Assembly: GCA_027405735.1 (NCBI GenBank)
Contig: JAPEHQ010000007.1
Coordinates: forward strand, 2,071,001-2,135,000
Length of the DNA: 64,000 nucleotides
Reading direction: 5' to 3'
Origin: Mucor racemosus
Lineage: Eukaryota; Mucoromycota; Mucoromycetes; Mucorales; Mucoraceae
Below the pieces are notes generated by a model that saw only the letters and a program-made list of their open reading frames with translations, searched no databases and was not told the DNA's origin. The position numbers and the translations under genes are program-made. Below, one piece after another: positions 24,901-36,002 of the stretch (positions are counted from its first letter, which is position 1; every line of letters begins with the position of its first letter).

Positions 24901-25039
24901 AATGGTAAAAGAAAGAACCAAGAGCTTCTAGGTCTTGGTTTAAAAGACTATTTATAAGAATTACATTTCAATATGAGTTAGAAATGGAATTGGCTTCAAA
25001 ATTGGCTGTTTAATATCCTCGAAAACCGAGAGACTCGCA

Positions 25040-27715
25040 ATAAAGTAAAGCGTTTTATCAAGTAGGATATTGTTGGCGTTCACTGTATTTCAGTTAAATT
25101 AAACATATAAAGATATGGTTCATGCAGAGGTCTATGAATGTGAGAGAGAGAGCTCAGATCTATTATAAACATAAAAAAATGACCCAAATTGTGATGCTTC
25201 GTCGACCTGTACGAGATTTTTTTGTGGTGATACCTGGTGGCTCATCAAGTGCAATTTAGGCATTTAATTGTCAATGTATTGAACTGTAATGATCTGTAAT
25301 TTTGGACTAACAACAAAGGTGGTGGATAATATGCTTATAGATATTATTCTTGTTATTATAAATTGGTGATCACTGGATTGATGAAGGTTAGTGTTTTTAT
25401 TTGTAATTTAGATATTTATTAGTGAATAAATAAAAGTAAAGGAAGTGTAACAAGACAGATAAATCTACAAGGGATCATGTAATGATTTTCTTGTAGTGTT
25501 TATATAAGGAATGAGGCAAGGTTTTGCATGAATGAAACTGAAATGTTTGACTCATCACATGAATCAAGATGAAGTTGGTTGATTGATATAACGGATAATT
25601 AATAAATGTAATCATTGCTACTAAATCGCATAATTTGATATGCAGAAAAATCTTGGAGCATTTATTCTTTCTTTTTTGGCAATGCTACACATCATCGTTT
25701 AATATGGCTGAATATTAAGTAATCAGAGAAATGCAACTGGTAAAAAACTTATATTTAATGAACATCGAGGTCAAGATTGATAAAAGGTGCATTTATTGTG
25801 TAGTGGAAATCGCAACATTTTGATGGATAGAAATTACAGGACCAAGATGTTGTGTCCGCCTCAGGATTTTTAAAAGGGTTTAAAAGCATACTTCATTAAA
25901 CTTACTTAGATGTTAAATGCTCACCATATGCAATTCGTATCATCTTGTTTTTTATTTATTAATTGCTGTATTGTTAAAAATTAAGCTTTGCATAGCTTGT
26001 GAAAATGACAATGGGATGTTTCTGATTTTGGATTGACATTTATCATAAGGGGGGCTGATGATACGTTTTTTGATACTACTGTAGATGGAACTAGTCAATT
26101 TGATTTATCTAATTTGAATGCATATACCGAGGAACCATTTGTAAGTTACTTAAGTTGGTTCTGGTAAAGCATGGAATAAATTGGCTTGGGACAAAGAGGG
26201 TGAAAAGACGGCAATAGGTTCCAGTGATGGCCATCTTTATGTTTATGATATTGGATAATAGGTAAGAATAAAACTCAATGTAAATCGCCTCTAGCGCAAT
26301 AATTATAAAGTAAGACTATATTATTATCAAATAAGCTATTATACAATATTAACATGTATAAAGATTTATAGTAATAAGCTTGAATCAAGTGGATACAGCA
26401 TCGTAAATTCTTGAAAAAGTTCATAAGTATTATAAAATCTCTTATTTTTAAGACTTACAAAGCTTCTAAGCGGAATATTAATTTAGAAAATTATTCTTGT
26501 CCAGATCATCAATTTTGACATTTTTTAATTTTTTTTTTCTGATTTTTCAAATCTAGAGTTAATTATACTACTAATTATAAAAATAAAAAATATACACATA
26601 TACAGAATTTAGCGCTCTATTTGCTCAATAAAAAATAACAAACATTTTTATTACAAAATATTATATGAAAATCCTTTAATCAAAAAACTGTTTTTGGGCC
26701 AAAAATGCTAAGTTTTATTACTTAACATTTAATATTAAGCTTTTATAAAATGTGTATTAGCTATGGCTACAGTTTTCCCTCACAATGTAGTATATTTAAA
26801 CGTTGATTTTGGTATCAAAAGTTGATTTTTCTGTTTTTTGATGAAAATCATGAGTATTAGTAAGGATAAAATGAGTCCCAAAAATGTCTGTAACAAAATC
26901 TGAATTTTTAGACCGCACATGGTTAAATATAAGAAAAGTTTTAAAAAAAAACGCATTTTTTATCTAAAACTTAGATATACCATAGTATAAGGAACTTAGT
27001 CATCATTCAATCGTGCTATTTTACTATGCTCAATGAAGGCGTCGCTCTACGGGCTCGCTTTTGCAACTTTTTAATGAATGTATGATATGACAGACGGTTT
27101 TTCTGGTAGAAAAATGTATGTTACTTTCTATAATAACAGATATTGCCTACTATTTTGTTTAGTTCATGCGCTGTAATGCTGCTTTTACATTGGACGACAT
27201 GAGTAATTTAGCAGGGTTTTAATTACGTTAAATAATGTAAAGCCTTAAAAATTCTTTTATGAGCGTGTTGTTTTTCTCTTTGTTTTCATATTCCAAGGAT
27301 ATATTCACTGTTTGATAAGGCATATCAGACTATTATAAAGCTGGTATTCTTTTCTTTTATCTGAATACGCATGCTAACATAAGGGACTAATGTTTTTAAT
27401 ATAGGTAGCAGTCTATATTAGAGACTGATATTTTTGTTTAGCCGCATTCTAAGATCAAATATCATTATTTACTACTGTATTGTTGGACGTTTTTCTTGAT
27501 TACCAGATCAAATCGAAGGCAATGATATTTATGTCTACTCAATAAAAAGCTAGAACTGGATACAAACCCATGAAATGGTTCAGAAAAGAGATAAAACGTT
27601 AAATGATAAAGAAACAAAAATACGAAAAGAATAATCGAATGTCGCCTTGCCTAATAACCATAGTTTTGATCGTGGCTACTGTATGCTTGAAAACAAATCT
27701 TTTTGCAGCTGACAA
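25040..27715 (+). repeat. Segmental duplication unit B
   Basis: Direct duplicate of unit A. It differs by many substitutions outside the identical central tract, and by about 400 bp (27067-27469) present here but absent between the matching points of unit A near 24590. Its right half (26276-27707) is also the left arm of a 1.43-kb, apparently near-perfect inverted repeat with 29322-30765. Confidence 0.8.
26055..26262 (+). pseudogene. Dynein intermediate chain-like WD fragment (unit B)
   Basis: Best preserved of three. It reads 'DGTSQFDLSNLNAYTEEPF', then after a frameshift 'VGSGKAWNKLAWDKEGEK' and 'TAIGSSDGHLYVYDIG' up to a stop. This matches the C-terminal WD40 repeats of the cytoplasmic dynein intermediate chain family. 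The upstream propeller, the N-terminal dynactin- and light-chain-binding parts and any promoter are missing, so it cannot encode a working subunit. Confidence 0.72.
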
Positions 27716-28379
27716 CACTATGGCTGACCTGTGCTGCACAAGCTAGTTTTGTTGTGCCCAGGTGAGATGCACACTATAGCTTGAGCTGTTGTGCACATTG
27801 AATATAGCTAAAAAGATGATAACAAGAAGATACACATGGGCACAACAAAAAAAAACTGCACACGAGCACAATGCTAAGCCTGTATGTCCAGAACTATAGA
27901 TCCTGTCTGTATGCATGACATTAATCTCATGTGTGCATAATTGTAAAATTTCCTATAAGCATATCATTATCCTATTTGCGTATAATAATAAAATATGACC
28001 ATGAGCATAATAAACTGATTTATGGGCATAAACTGGTTTGTACATGAGTATCGTGTCGTTTTCAAAATTCCATTGCATTTTTTTTACTGGATTGGGTTTT
28101 TAAATTACATTTGCTTTTATTAATATAAATTATATAGACAATAATACAATCCAATACGTTGTTGATGTAGAGCAATACATGTAAGAGCCAATGTATTTAC
28201 GATTATTATCATCAATTTTAAATATGTTTGTAGCTATAATGTTTGCAGCAACAATGGTTTTTGCTCGGGCATAAACTTAAATAACACTAGCTGCTTACAT
28301 TTATATGCAAGCCAAATCTAAGGTTATAGATGTTGCTTTATCACTCATAAAATTCAAACAAATTAACCTTCTTTAAACT
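27716..28379. other. Loop of the large inverted repeat, left part
   Basis: Unique sequence between the arms of units B and C. The first 350 bases are unusually rich in short related words (gtgctgcacaa, gttgtgcacattg, gggcacaacaa, gagcacaatg, gtgcataattg, gggcataaactg). I see no gene and no tRNA or other RNA fold I can defend. Confidence 0.45.
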
Positions 28380-28858
28380 TGTCGTATATTTTTAGGATTG
28401 ATAAATATTACTTAAAAAAGAATACAATTATAAAATAATGAGTAGTAATCAATCAGTTCTTCAACTGTATAATAAAAACAAGATATCGTTTATTTAGATA
28501 TAAAAGTATGGCCTTTTATATTGATTTGACATTGCGATCCTGAGATGTAATTTAAAGCACTATTGAACCATTGGATCTGTTTGATAGTAATCTATGGATT
28601 GAAATGGATCAATCATAATTTAACCGTTCTTGCAGAGCTTGTGAGTTGTGTTGTTTCAATGCTGCGCTAAATATGCTTGGATGTTGATTTGATAACTACT
28701 TGATTGGTTAACTGCTGGGATGAAATAATATGGTGTCATAATTGCGGTCCAAGCCTTCTTGGTAATTACTGGATTAAACTTGGTACGCTAGGAGTTTCTT
28801 ATATCTGATATCAAGGCTTGCACTTCAATACATGTCGTAGTCAATAGATTGTAAGATG

Positions 28859-29250
28859 TGATATATCATAAGTTTACCCAGATGTAGAAATCCAGGAACA
28901 ACTATTGAAATCCAACATGGCATGACATTTAGTAACTCATACTAAATGTCATACATAACCACTAGCATTAACAGCGACTATCAGGAACATTCAGGAACAA
29001 TCCGTAGCAATGAAACATAAGCAATCCTACATCTTATTCAAATGATACAATCACAGATTCCCAATTCCACAGATTCCATTGTATATGATTTGTTCCCAAA
29101 TCATATCAAGTACCTCAATACCCGGCAATTCATTAATAATATTGATAATTATATAACCATTTAGAAAACATATAAATACGAAGCATCAATGAATTAATAA
29201 AATGTATCTTTTAGCAGAGTATTTCTATATTAGTATCTTTTGATATAACA
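28859..29250 (+). mobile_element. Solo LTR, family LTR2, nested in LTR1
   Basis: A 392-bp block starts TGATATATCA and ends GATATAACA, flanked by the direct repeat AGATG (28854-28858, 29251-29255). The LTR1 sequence is continuous if this block and one AGATG are removed, as the uninterrupted copy at 21004 shows. It contains 'catataaatacg' and 'aataaaa' near the right end, giving plus orientation. It also has a 13-bp hairpin at 28922-28952. It is the youngest insertion of this cluster. Confidence 0.9.
28922..28952. repeat. 13-bp stem, 5-nt loop hairpin in LTR2
   Basis: ATGACATTTAGTA and its exact complement TACTAAATGTCAT are separated by ACTCA. It lies in the U3-like part of the LTR and may be a regulatory or purely structural palindrome. 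Confidence 0.75.
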
Positions 29251-29313
29251 AGATGTATTGATACTGTAGAAGGTGAGAATGTATGATACTAGTAGGTGGA
29301 ATACAACAAAACT

Positions 29314-31185
29314 TACTATTTTATTTTACAATTGTCAGCCGTAAAACAATTTGTTTTCAAGCATACAGTAGCCACGATCAAAACTATGGTTATTAGGCAA
29401 GGCGACATTCGATTATTCTTTTCGTATTTTTGTTTCTTTATCATTTAACGTTTTATCTCTTTTCTGAACCATTTCATGGGTTTGTATCCAGTTCTAGCTT
29501 TTTATTGAGTAGACATAAATATCATTGCCTTCGATTTGATCTGGTAATCAAGAAAAACGTCCAACAATACAGTAGTAAATAATGATATTTGATCTTAGAA
29601 TGCGGCTAAACAAAAATATCAGTCTCTAATATAGACTGCTACCTATATTAAAAACATTAGTCCCTTATGTTAGCATGCGTATTCAGATAAAAGAAAAGAA
29701 TACCAGCTTTATAATAGTCTGATATGCCTTATCAAACAGTGAATATATCCTTGGAATATGAAAACAAAGAGAAAAACAACACGCTCATAAAAGAATTTTT
29801 AAGGCTTTACATTATTTAACGTAATTAAAACCCTGCTAAATTACTCATGTCGTCCAATGTAAAAGCAGCATTACAGCGCATGAACTAAACAAAATAGTAG
29901 GCAATATCTGTTATTATAGAAAGTAACATACATTTTTCTACCAGAAAAACCGTCTGTCATATCATACATTCATTAAAAAGTTGCAAAAGCGAGCCCGTAG
30001 AGCGACGCCTTCATTGAGCATAGTAAAATAGCACGATTGAATGATGACTAAGTTCCTTATACTATGGTATATCTAAGTTTTAGATAAAAAATGCGTTTTT
30101 TTTTAAAACTTTTCTTATATTTAACCATGTGCGGTCTAAAAATTCAGATTTTGTTACAGACATTTTTGGGACTCATTTTATCCTTACTAATACTCATGAT
30201 TTTCATCAAAAAACAGAAAAATCAACTTTTGATACCAAAATCAACGTTTAAATATACTACATTGTGAGGGAAAACTGTAGCCATAGCTAATACACATTTT
30301 ATAAAAGCTTAATATTAAATGTTAAGTAATAAAACTTAGCATTTTTGGCCCAAAAACAGTTTTTTGATTAAAGGATTTTCATATAATATTTTGTAATAAA
30401 AATGTTTGTTATTTTTTATTGAGCAAATAGAGCGCTAAATTCTGTATATGTGTATATTTTTTATTTTTATAATTAGTAGTATAATTAACTCTAGATTTGA
30501 AAAATCAGAAAAAAAAAATTAAAAAATGTCAAAATTGATGATCTGGACAAGAATAATTTTCTAAATTAATATTCCGCTTAGAAGCTTTGTAAGTCTTAAA
30601 AATAAGAGATTTTATAATACTTATGAACTTTTTCAAGAATTTACGATGCTGTATCCACTTGATTCAAGCTTATTACTATAAATCTTTATACATGTTAATA
30701 TTGTATAATAGCTTATTTGATAATAATATAGTCTTACTTTATAATTATTGCGCTAGAGGCGATTTACATTGCGTTTTAATCTTACGTTTCTAACATCATA
30801 ATCATAAACAGAAACATATAGCCATCACTGAAACCTATTGCCGTCTTTTATCCTCGTTGTCCCAAGCCAATAATTTATTCAATGCTTCACTAGAACCAAC
30901 TTAAGTCGTACTTATAAATGGTTCCTTGGTATTTTCATTTAAATTCCATAAACTAAATTGACTGGTTCCATCTACAGTAGTATCAAACGTATCATCAGCC
31001 CGCCTTATGATAAATGTCACTCTAAAATCAGAAACATCCCATCGTCATTGGTATAAGCTATGAAAAGTTTGATTTTTAATAATACAGCAATTAAATAAAA
31101 GAAAAAATGATACTAATTGTATATGGCGAGTCTTCAACATCTAGGTGAATTTGATGAAGAATGCTTTTTAAGCCTTTCTTCCGAA
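29314..31185 (-). repeat. Segmental duplication unit C (inverted, A/B mosaic)
   Basis: Inverted third copy of the duplicated segment. From 29322 to about 30110 it matches unit B base for base as far as I can compare, including the 400-bp stretch missing from A. From about 30770 to 31175 it matches unit A's private variants instead. Between lies the tract identical in all three. It is therefore a recombinant of A and B in opposite orientation. Confidence 0.82.
30805..30996 (-). pseudogene. Dynein intermediate chain-like WD fragment (unit C)
   Basis: Reverse complement of the unit A fragment with the same two in-frame stops and the same substitutions ('SQFSLWNLNENTKEPF', 'EALNKLLAWDNEDK'). It is a copy of an already dead sequence, not an independent gene loss. 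Confidence 0.65.
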
Positions 31186-31290
31186 TGTATGACAGCAAGT
31201 AAAATAGGTTGTGAAAGATAGAATGTAACAAAAAAAAAAAAAAAAAAAGGTGCAGTTCTATATTTTTTTATTGATTAACTAGAAAGAAAA

Positions 31291-31575
31291 TCAATTAGAT
31301 ATAGTCAAAAGACTCTCAATATGCTTGAATGATTCATTGGCCGATTTTACCTCGCCAATCTCGACTATATAATGTCTCGTTATACCATCATTAATGATTA
31401 AAAAGCAAGAATTGTTTGTATATAATTTGATATGGCGAGCAAGTAATCGCTCCTAGACACACCTAAAAACCTTATAAACAAATTCTTTCGAAAAGTGAAT
31501 CTTTCAGAAGTAAAACAAAATTGCCGTGAATATTTATATCAGCACTTTCAAGGGACGAAAATAATGGGAATATAG
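31291..31575 (-). pseudogene. Coding-like relic, unknown family
   Basis: Two open segments on the minus strand look protein-coding. The first spans about 31575-31472 (including 'LESADINIHGNFVLLLKDSL') and ends at a stop. The second, 31452-31291, is 54 codons to TGA and includes 'ERLLARHIKLYTNN' and 'HYIVEIGEVKSANESF'. The gap between them is too short for a normal intron, so the gene is probably broken. I do not recognise the family with certainty. It lies directly downstream of the WNK gene on the same strand but is not part of its reading frame. Confidence 0.4.
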
Positions 31576-31630
31576 TAGTGTATTAATACAAAAAATTAAT
31601 AATAAAGTTGAAGAATAAAATAATGATCAT

Positions 31631-33636
31631 CTAAAGGTATTGATCTTGTTCTTCAATGGGTGTATTGGTGCCACTAGAAGTAGCTCTTGATCTTTGTTGA
31701 TGCTTTTTGTTAACCAACATGTTTTTCAAAGCTCTTAATGCAAATACAGTAAGACCAATGCCTGCCCAATCTTCATCGTGCAAATCACGGAGGTCTCCAA
31801 CAGTCATAATATCTTGGGTTTGCAGTTTTCTAACCCATTCAAGAGCTTTATCCTTATTACGATTAGTAGACGCAGCGGTTTCAAGCACAAATGTTTCGAT
31901 GCTGGTATCATTAGGATATTCTACAGCAATAATTATAAGTATATTTTACCAAATACTACTATTGCCAAAAAAAAAAAAATATTACCTGATGAATCAATAG
32001 GAAAATGTTCTTCTGAGTTATTAATAGGTGAGGTTGTTGTAGTAGGTGTAATTAAGTTTTCTGGGCCTAACTCTGGCTCAACAAAAGCAGATATTTTAGC
32101 CTGTTCTAATGCAGTAATGGTATCTTTATATCTTTCTTCTGCGAGTTGAGTTCGTTGTTCAAAATTATTACACTTTTTCTCGACATCAGCAATCTTCTCC
32201 ATTGCCGCAATCAATTCGTTCTTTGCACGCTCCAGTTCTGAGCGAATATCATTCTCTCTTCTCCAGACCATACGATCATCTTCGATTTTGTCAGCAGCCG
32301 TGTTTTGCTGTTTAGTCAAATCACGCAAAAGACGGTTGATATCACCAGTAATCAATTGCTGATATCGTTCAGGCAAAACTTGCTCCTCAATCATTTCCGC
32401 AACAACGTCTTCAGCAGTGTCTGTATCAGCATTGAATTCAAACTTGACAGATAACTTGTCCATGCCTTTGAAAACAACTTGTAAAGTTAATTGCTTCATG
32501 CTAACATCGGTAGCCAACATCACAACCTCTGGTTCAACAGCCAAAAATGAATGTTCTAATATTTCTTGAGCTGACATACGTTCATGTTCAGTTGCAAGAC
32601 AATTGTTGATTAAAGTTAAAACTTCAGGATCTTGCACTCTCGACAAACATTCAGGGCGAATGGTTTGTGTTACTTTTTTAAAGACTTGAGCAGCATTGGT
32701 ACACTCATTATAAGGGTATTCACCAGTAACCATTTCTAATAAACACATGCCAAATGCATAAATATCTACTTTTTCGTTATAACCCTTTTCCTCGTACATT
32801 TCGGGTGCCATGAATTCAGGGGTACCAATGACAGTATATTTTTTATCCACCTTCATTTCAGCAGTACCCATATCACCAATCTTGATTTCACCATGAGCAC
32901 CGTTAATAAAAATGTTATCACATTTGATATCACGATGAATGATAGTGGGTTGATGACCATGTAAATAGACTAAACCTTTAAGAATTTGACGACACCATCT
33001 CTTTACAATTTTCATGTTTGGTAAAGGAGATAATTTTCGAATATATTCACGAAGTGTACCAGATGTCATGAGTTCGGTAATAAACACAAATTCTGCCTCA
33101 TTATACCATGCTTCATGAAAAGTAATGATGTTTGGATGTCGTACAGATTTTAGAATCTCAATTTCATGACCTAAAGCCTTCACTTCTTGACGAGTCACCT
33201 ATAATATATAAATAATTTAATATATAAATTATCAAGGTACACAAACCAACTTTACCTGTAAGACGTTCCAGGCAACTTCATAGCCTTCTTCTCTGTCAAT
33301 AGCTTTATAAACAACCTTAAACGCACCTTTTCCCAAGAATGTATTTAATTTGGCAAATCTACCATTGTTAGAAACTTCAATGACTCTTTCACTATCTGAT
33401 TTTGATCTTTCCGAATCAATTTCTACATTGGGATTCATTAAAACTGAACCAAACGGTTCCATGTGAGGTTGTCGTTCATATTCAGGAAATTGAGCAGCAA
33501 GTTGACGAACTAAGGATAACGAACTCGTTGTATTTTGTTCTGCATCATCGTCCTTTTCGTATGCCGTTGCAGTTGGACTATAAACTCCAGAATCGATTGA
33601 TTCTTCACTTTTTGATTTCAAAATGTTATTATCCAT
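31631..33636 (-). CDS. WNK: WNK-type (with-no-lysine) serine/threonine kinase
   Basis: Three exons are inferred (33636-33256, 33198-31986, 31920-31631), giving 627 residues. The kinase domain starts near residue 100. The glycine loop reads LGKGAFKVVYKAID, so the catalytic lysine sits in the loop. The usual VAIK lysine is replaced by Asn in EVAWNVLQ, the defining WNK arrangement. Also visible are HRDIKCDN, a GDMG in place of DFG, and 'VIGTPEFMAPEMYEE'. A WNK/OSR1-type C-terminal-like domain follows ('LTLQVVFKGMDKLSVKFEF...EDVVAEMIEEQ'), then a coiled coil and a SAM-like segment ('ALEWVRKLQ...LRDLHDEDW'). In animals WNKs sense chloride/osmolarity and activate SPAK/OSR1; an osmotic role here is inference. 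It is divergent from CAF40. Confidence 0.92.
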
Positions 33637-33952
33637 AATTTTGTTCTCCTTAAATTTTAATTAATATAGGGTGAGAGGGGGTATTTTTGTATCTTTTCTT
33701 TAAATAAATAATCTTGTTGTTATTATTGTTGGCTGCCTTTTTTTTTTTTTTCTTTCTTTAATAAGTTACCAACCCAACATAACGCTGTTTGGGGCTGGTT
33801 TTAATATGAAATGTTGTGAAAAAAAAATTGTTTTGAGGGAAAACTTGATTTTAAGAATTATTGAATATATTCAAAACGTTTGAGATATTAGTTAATGGCC
33901 TAAAATGATTGTTTAATTATGTCAAGAGATTAAAGAAATAAGAAGAAAAAAA

Positions 33953-34004
<52 letters not shown>

Positions 34005-34537
34005 AGAGTAAGGGAAAGATGAAAGATTTTTTTTTTTTTTTTTTTTTTTTTGTATTTTCAAAGATTCATTTTGAGCCAGCCTCCTCTGGAATTGAAAAAA
34101 ATCAAGCTACCTTGCCAGAGATGAGGCTAAAATGTGCCTTGAAGCTAAATATATCGTATTAAACATGAGTGCTTTTGAATAGATGCGACGCTATGCGATT
34201 GCTAGGCAGCCATGACAACCACAAAATCATTTGATAGTATTTTGGTTGTTCCAGAAATTGACATGGAAATGTCTTTGTCTTCGCTTTAAATGTATTTCTC
34301 ACACACGTCCTCACCATTCGCTGCTGTCCGTGGTCGTTGTCGTCGTCAGTCCAAAAGAATTTAAACTAGCCGCAGGTGCAATACTAATTTTTTTCCTTTT
34401 TCTCTTTTTGTTTTTTATAATATTTTATTTAATACTTAATTTATACACATATATATTACATATTATTTTAAACCAAAAAGAAAGCCTAAAATAAAAAACT
34501 GAACGAAAAAAAAAATCAAAAAAAAAAAGAAAACGAC
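33637..34537. promoter_or_regulatory. Divergent WNK/CAF40 promoter region with (GA)n
   Basis: 900 bp between two divergent start codons. It holds a 20-unit GA microsatellite (33961-34000), preceded by an A-run and followed by a 24-base T-run (34027-34050), all near the middle. GA and poly(dA:dT) tracts are commonly nucleosome-depleting in fungal promoters. That role is inferred here. Confidence 0.5.
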
Positions 34538-34782
34538 ATGCAACAACATAATGGAAATATTCAGCAGTATCTGCAACAATCCTCATTATCAGGAGCTGGT
34601 GGAAATCCTTTAACACCTTCCCTTCAACCTGGTCCTAATAATAACATGAACGCGTTGTCTCAACATTTTCCAGCTATGAATCGGGTTGCTGGAGGAAACA
34701 CTGCCGATCCTTTTGTATACGCTCAAATGATGAATAATGGTGTTGGCTCCCAAGCTATGCCTATGTCAGCCAACTATGTTTT

Positions 34783-34815
<33 letters not shown>

Positions 34816-36002
34816 ACAACAACAACAACAACAACATCAGCAACAAGAACATCAAGCAGCTCAAAAAATGCAACAATTGGATGAGGAAAAAATCTACGGT
34901 CTCGTATTAGATTTGCTTAATCCTTCCTCGAGGGAGCAAGCTTTATTAGATTTGAGCAAGAAGAGAGAACAGTATGAAGATCTGGCATTGGTTTTATGGT
35001 ATTCCTATGGTAACTATTGTATTATATATAATTATATGCTATATCGTTGTATTAAATCATCAATTGTAATAGGTGTTATCCCCGTATTGCTTCAGGAGAT
35101 CGTTACAGTTTATCCTCTATTAACTCCTCCTACATTGAGTGGTGGAGCCTCTAATCGAGTCTGCAATGCTCTTGCTCTTCTTCAATGTGTAGCTAATCAT
35201 AACGAGACAAGAAGTTTATTCCTTCAAGGTAAATATTTTACATTCTAATCAAGGAGGGGGTTTTTTTTTTTTTACTAATTTTAACATCTTTTAGCACATA
35301 TTCCTCTTTATCTCTACCCCTTTTTGAATACAACAAGTAAAACTCGACCTTTTGAATATTTAAGATTGACAAGTTTGGGTGTTATTGGGGCTTTAGTTAA
35401 GGTAAAGGAGTTAAATGGTTTTTCTTAAATTACATTGCAACTAACTCGAGTTTTGTAGAATGACAATCCTGAAGTTATTAGTTTCCTTTTGTCAACTGAA
35501 ATTATTCCCCTCTGTCTTCGTATCATGGAAACTGGTAGTGAATTATCCAAAACTGTAGCTATATTTGTGGTTCAAAAGATTCTTTTGGATGAAACTGGCT
35601 TGGTAAGCTATTTATTAAAGAAGACGGTGAAAAGAAAATAATGCTAATAATGTTATTCTAGTATTATATTTGTCAAACCTATGAACGTTTTTACGCCGTA
35701 GCTACTGTATTACATAATATGGTTAATCAACTTGTAGAAAACCAAGCTATGCGTCTTTTGAAGCATGTTATTCGTTGTTATCTTCGACTTTCTGAAAACC
35801 CAAGGTAAACTGTTAATGTACATTTGCATTACGTTGGCATTTGAGTATTGATGAATTATATTTTAGGGCACGTGAAGCTTTACGTCAGTGTCTCCCTGAA
35901 CCTCTTCGAGACTCTACTTTCCATCAAGTTTTAAAAGATGATGTTGCTACCAAACGTTGTCTCGGTCAATTGTTGATTAATCTTTCTGAAGGTGCTAATT
36001 AA
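34538..36002 (+). CDS. CAF40: CCR4-NOT subunit Caf40/CNOT9 (Rcd1 family)
   Basis: Conserved armadillo-repeat subunit of the CCR4-NOT deadenylase complex that docks RNA-binding and GW proteins. Six exons are inferred: 34538-35009, 35073-35228, 35295-35401, 35459-35602, 35662-35804 and 35867-36002, encoding 385 residues. The Rcd1 domain spans about 110-385, with '[20 protein letters not shown]', '[19 protein letters not shown]', '[20 protein letters not shown]' and '[18 protein letters not shown]'. It ends '[16 protein letters not shown]'. The N-terminal 110 residues are Gln/Asn-rich with an uninterrupted poly-Gln tract near 82-100, as in yeast Caf40. Identification is firm. Confidence 0.96.

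Larger units (their letters stand above)
28380..29308 (-). mobile_element. Solo LTR, family LTR1, copy 2 (interrupted)
   Basis: Reverse-oriented relative of the LTR at 21004-21532, with TG/CA ends and the target duplication AAACT at 28375-28379 and 29309-29313. Removing the nested 392-bp element and one 5-bp duplication leaves 532 bp, the length of copy 1 within 3 bp. It sits in the loop of the large inverted repeat, so it inserted between units B and C. Confidence 0.88.
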
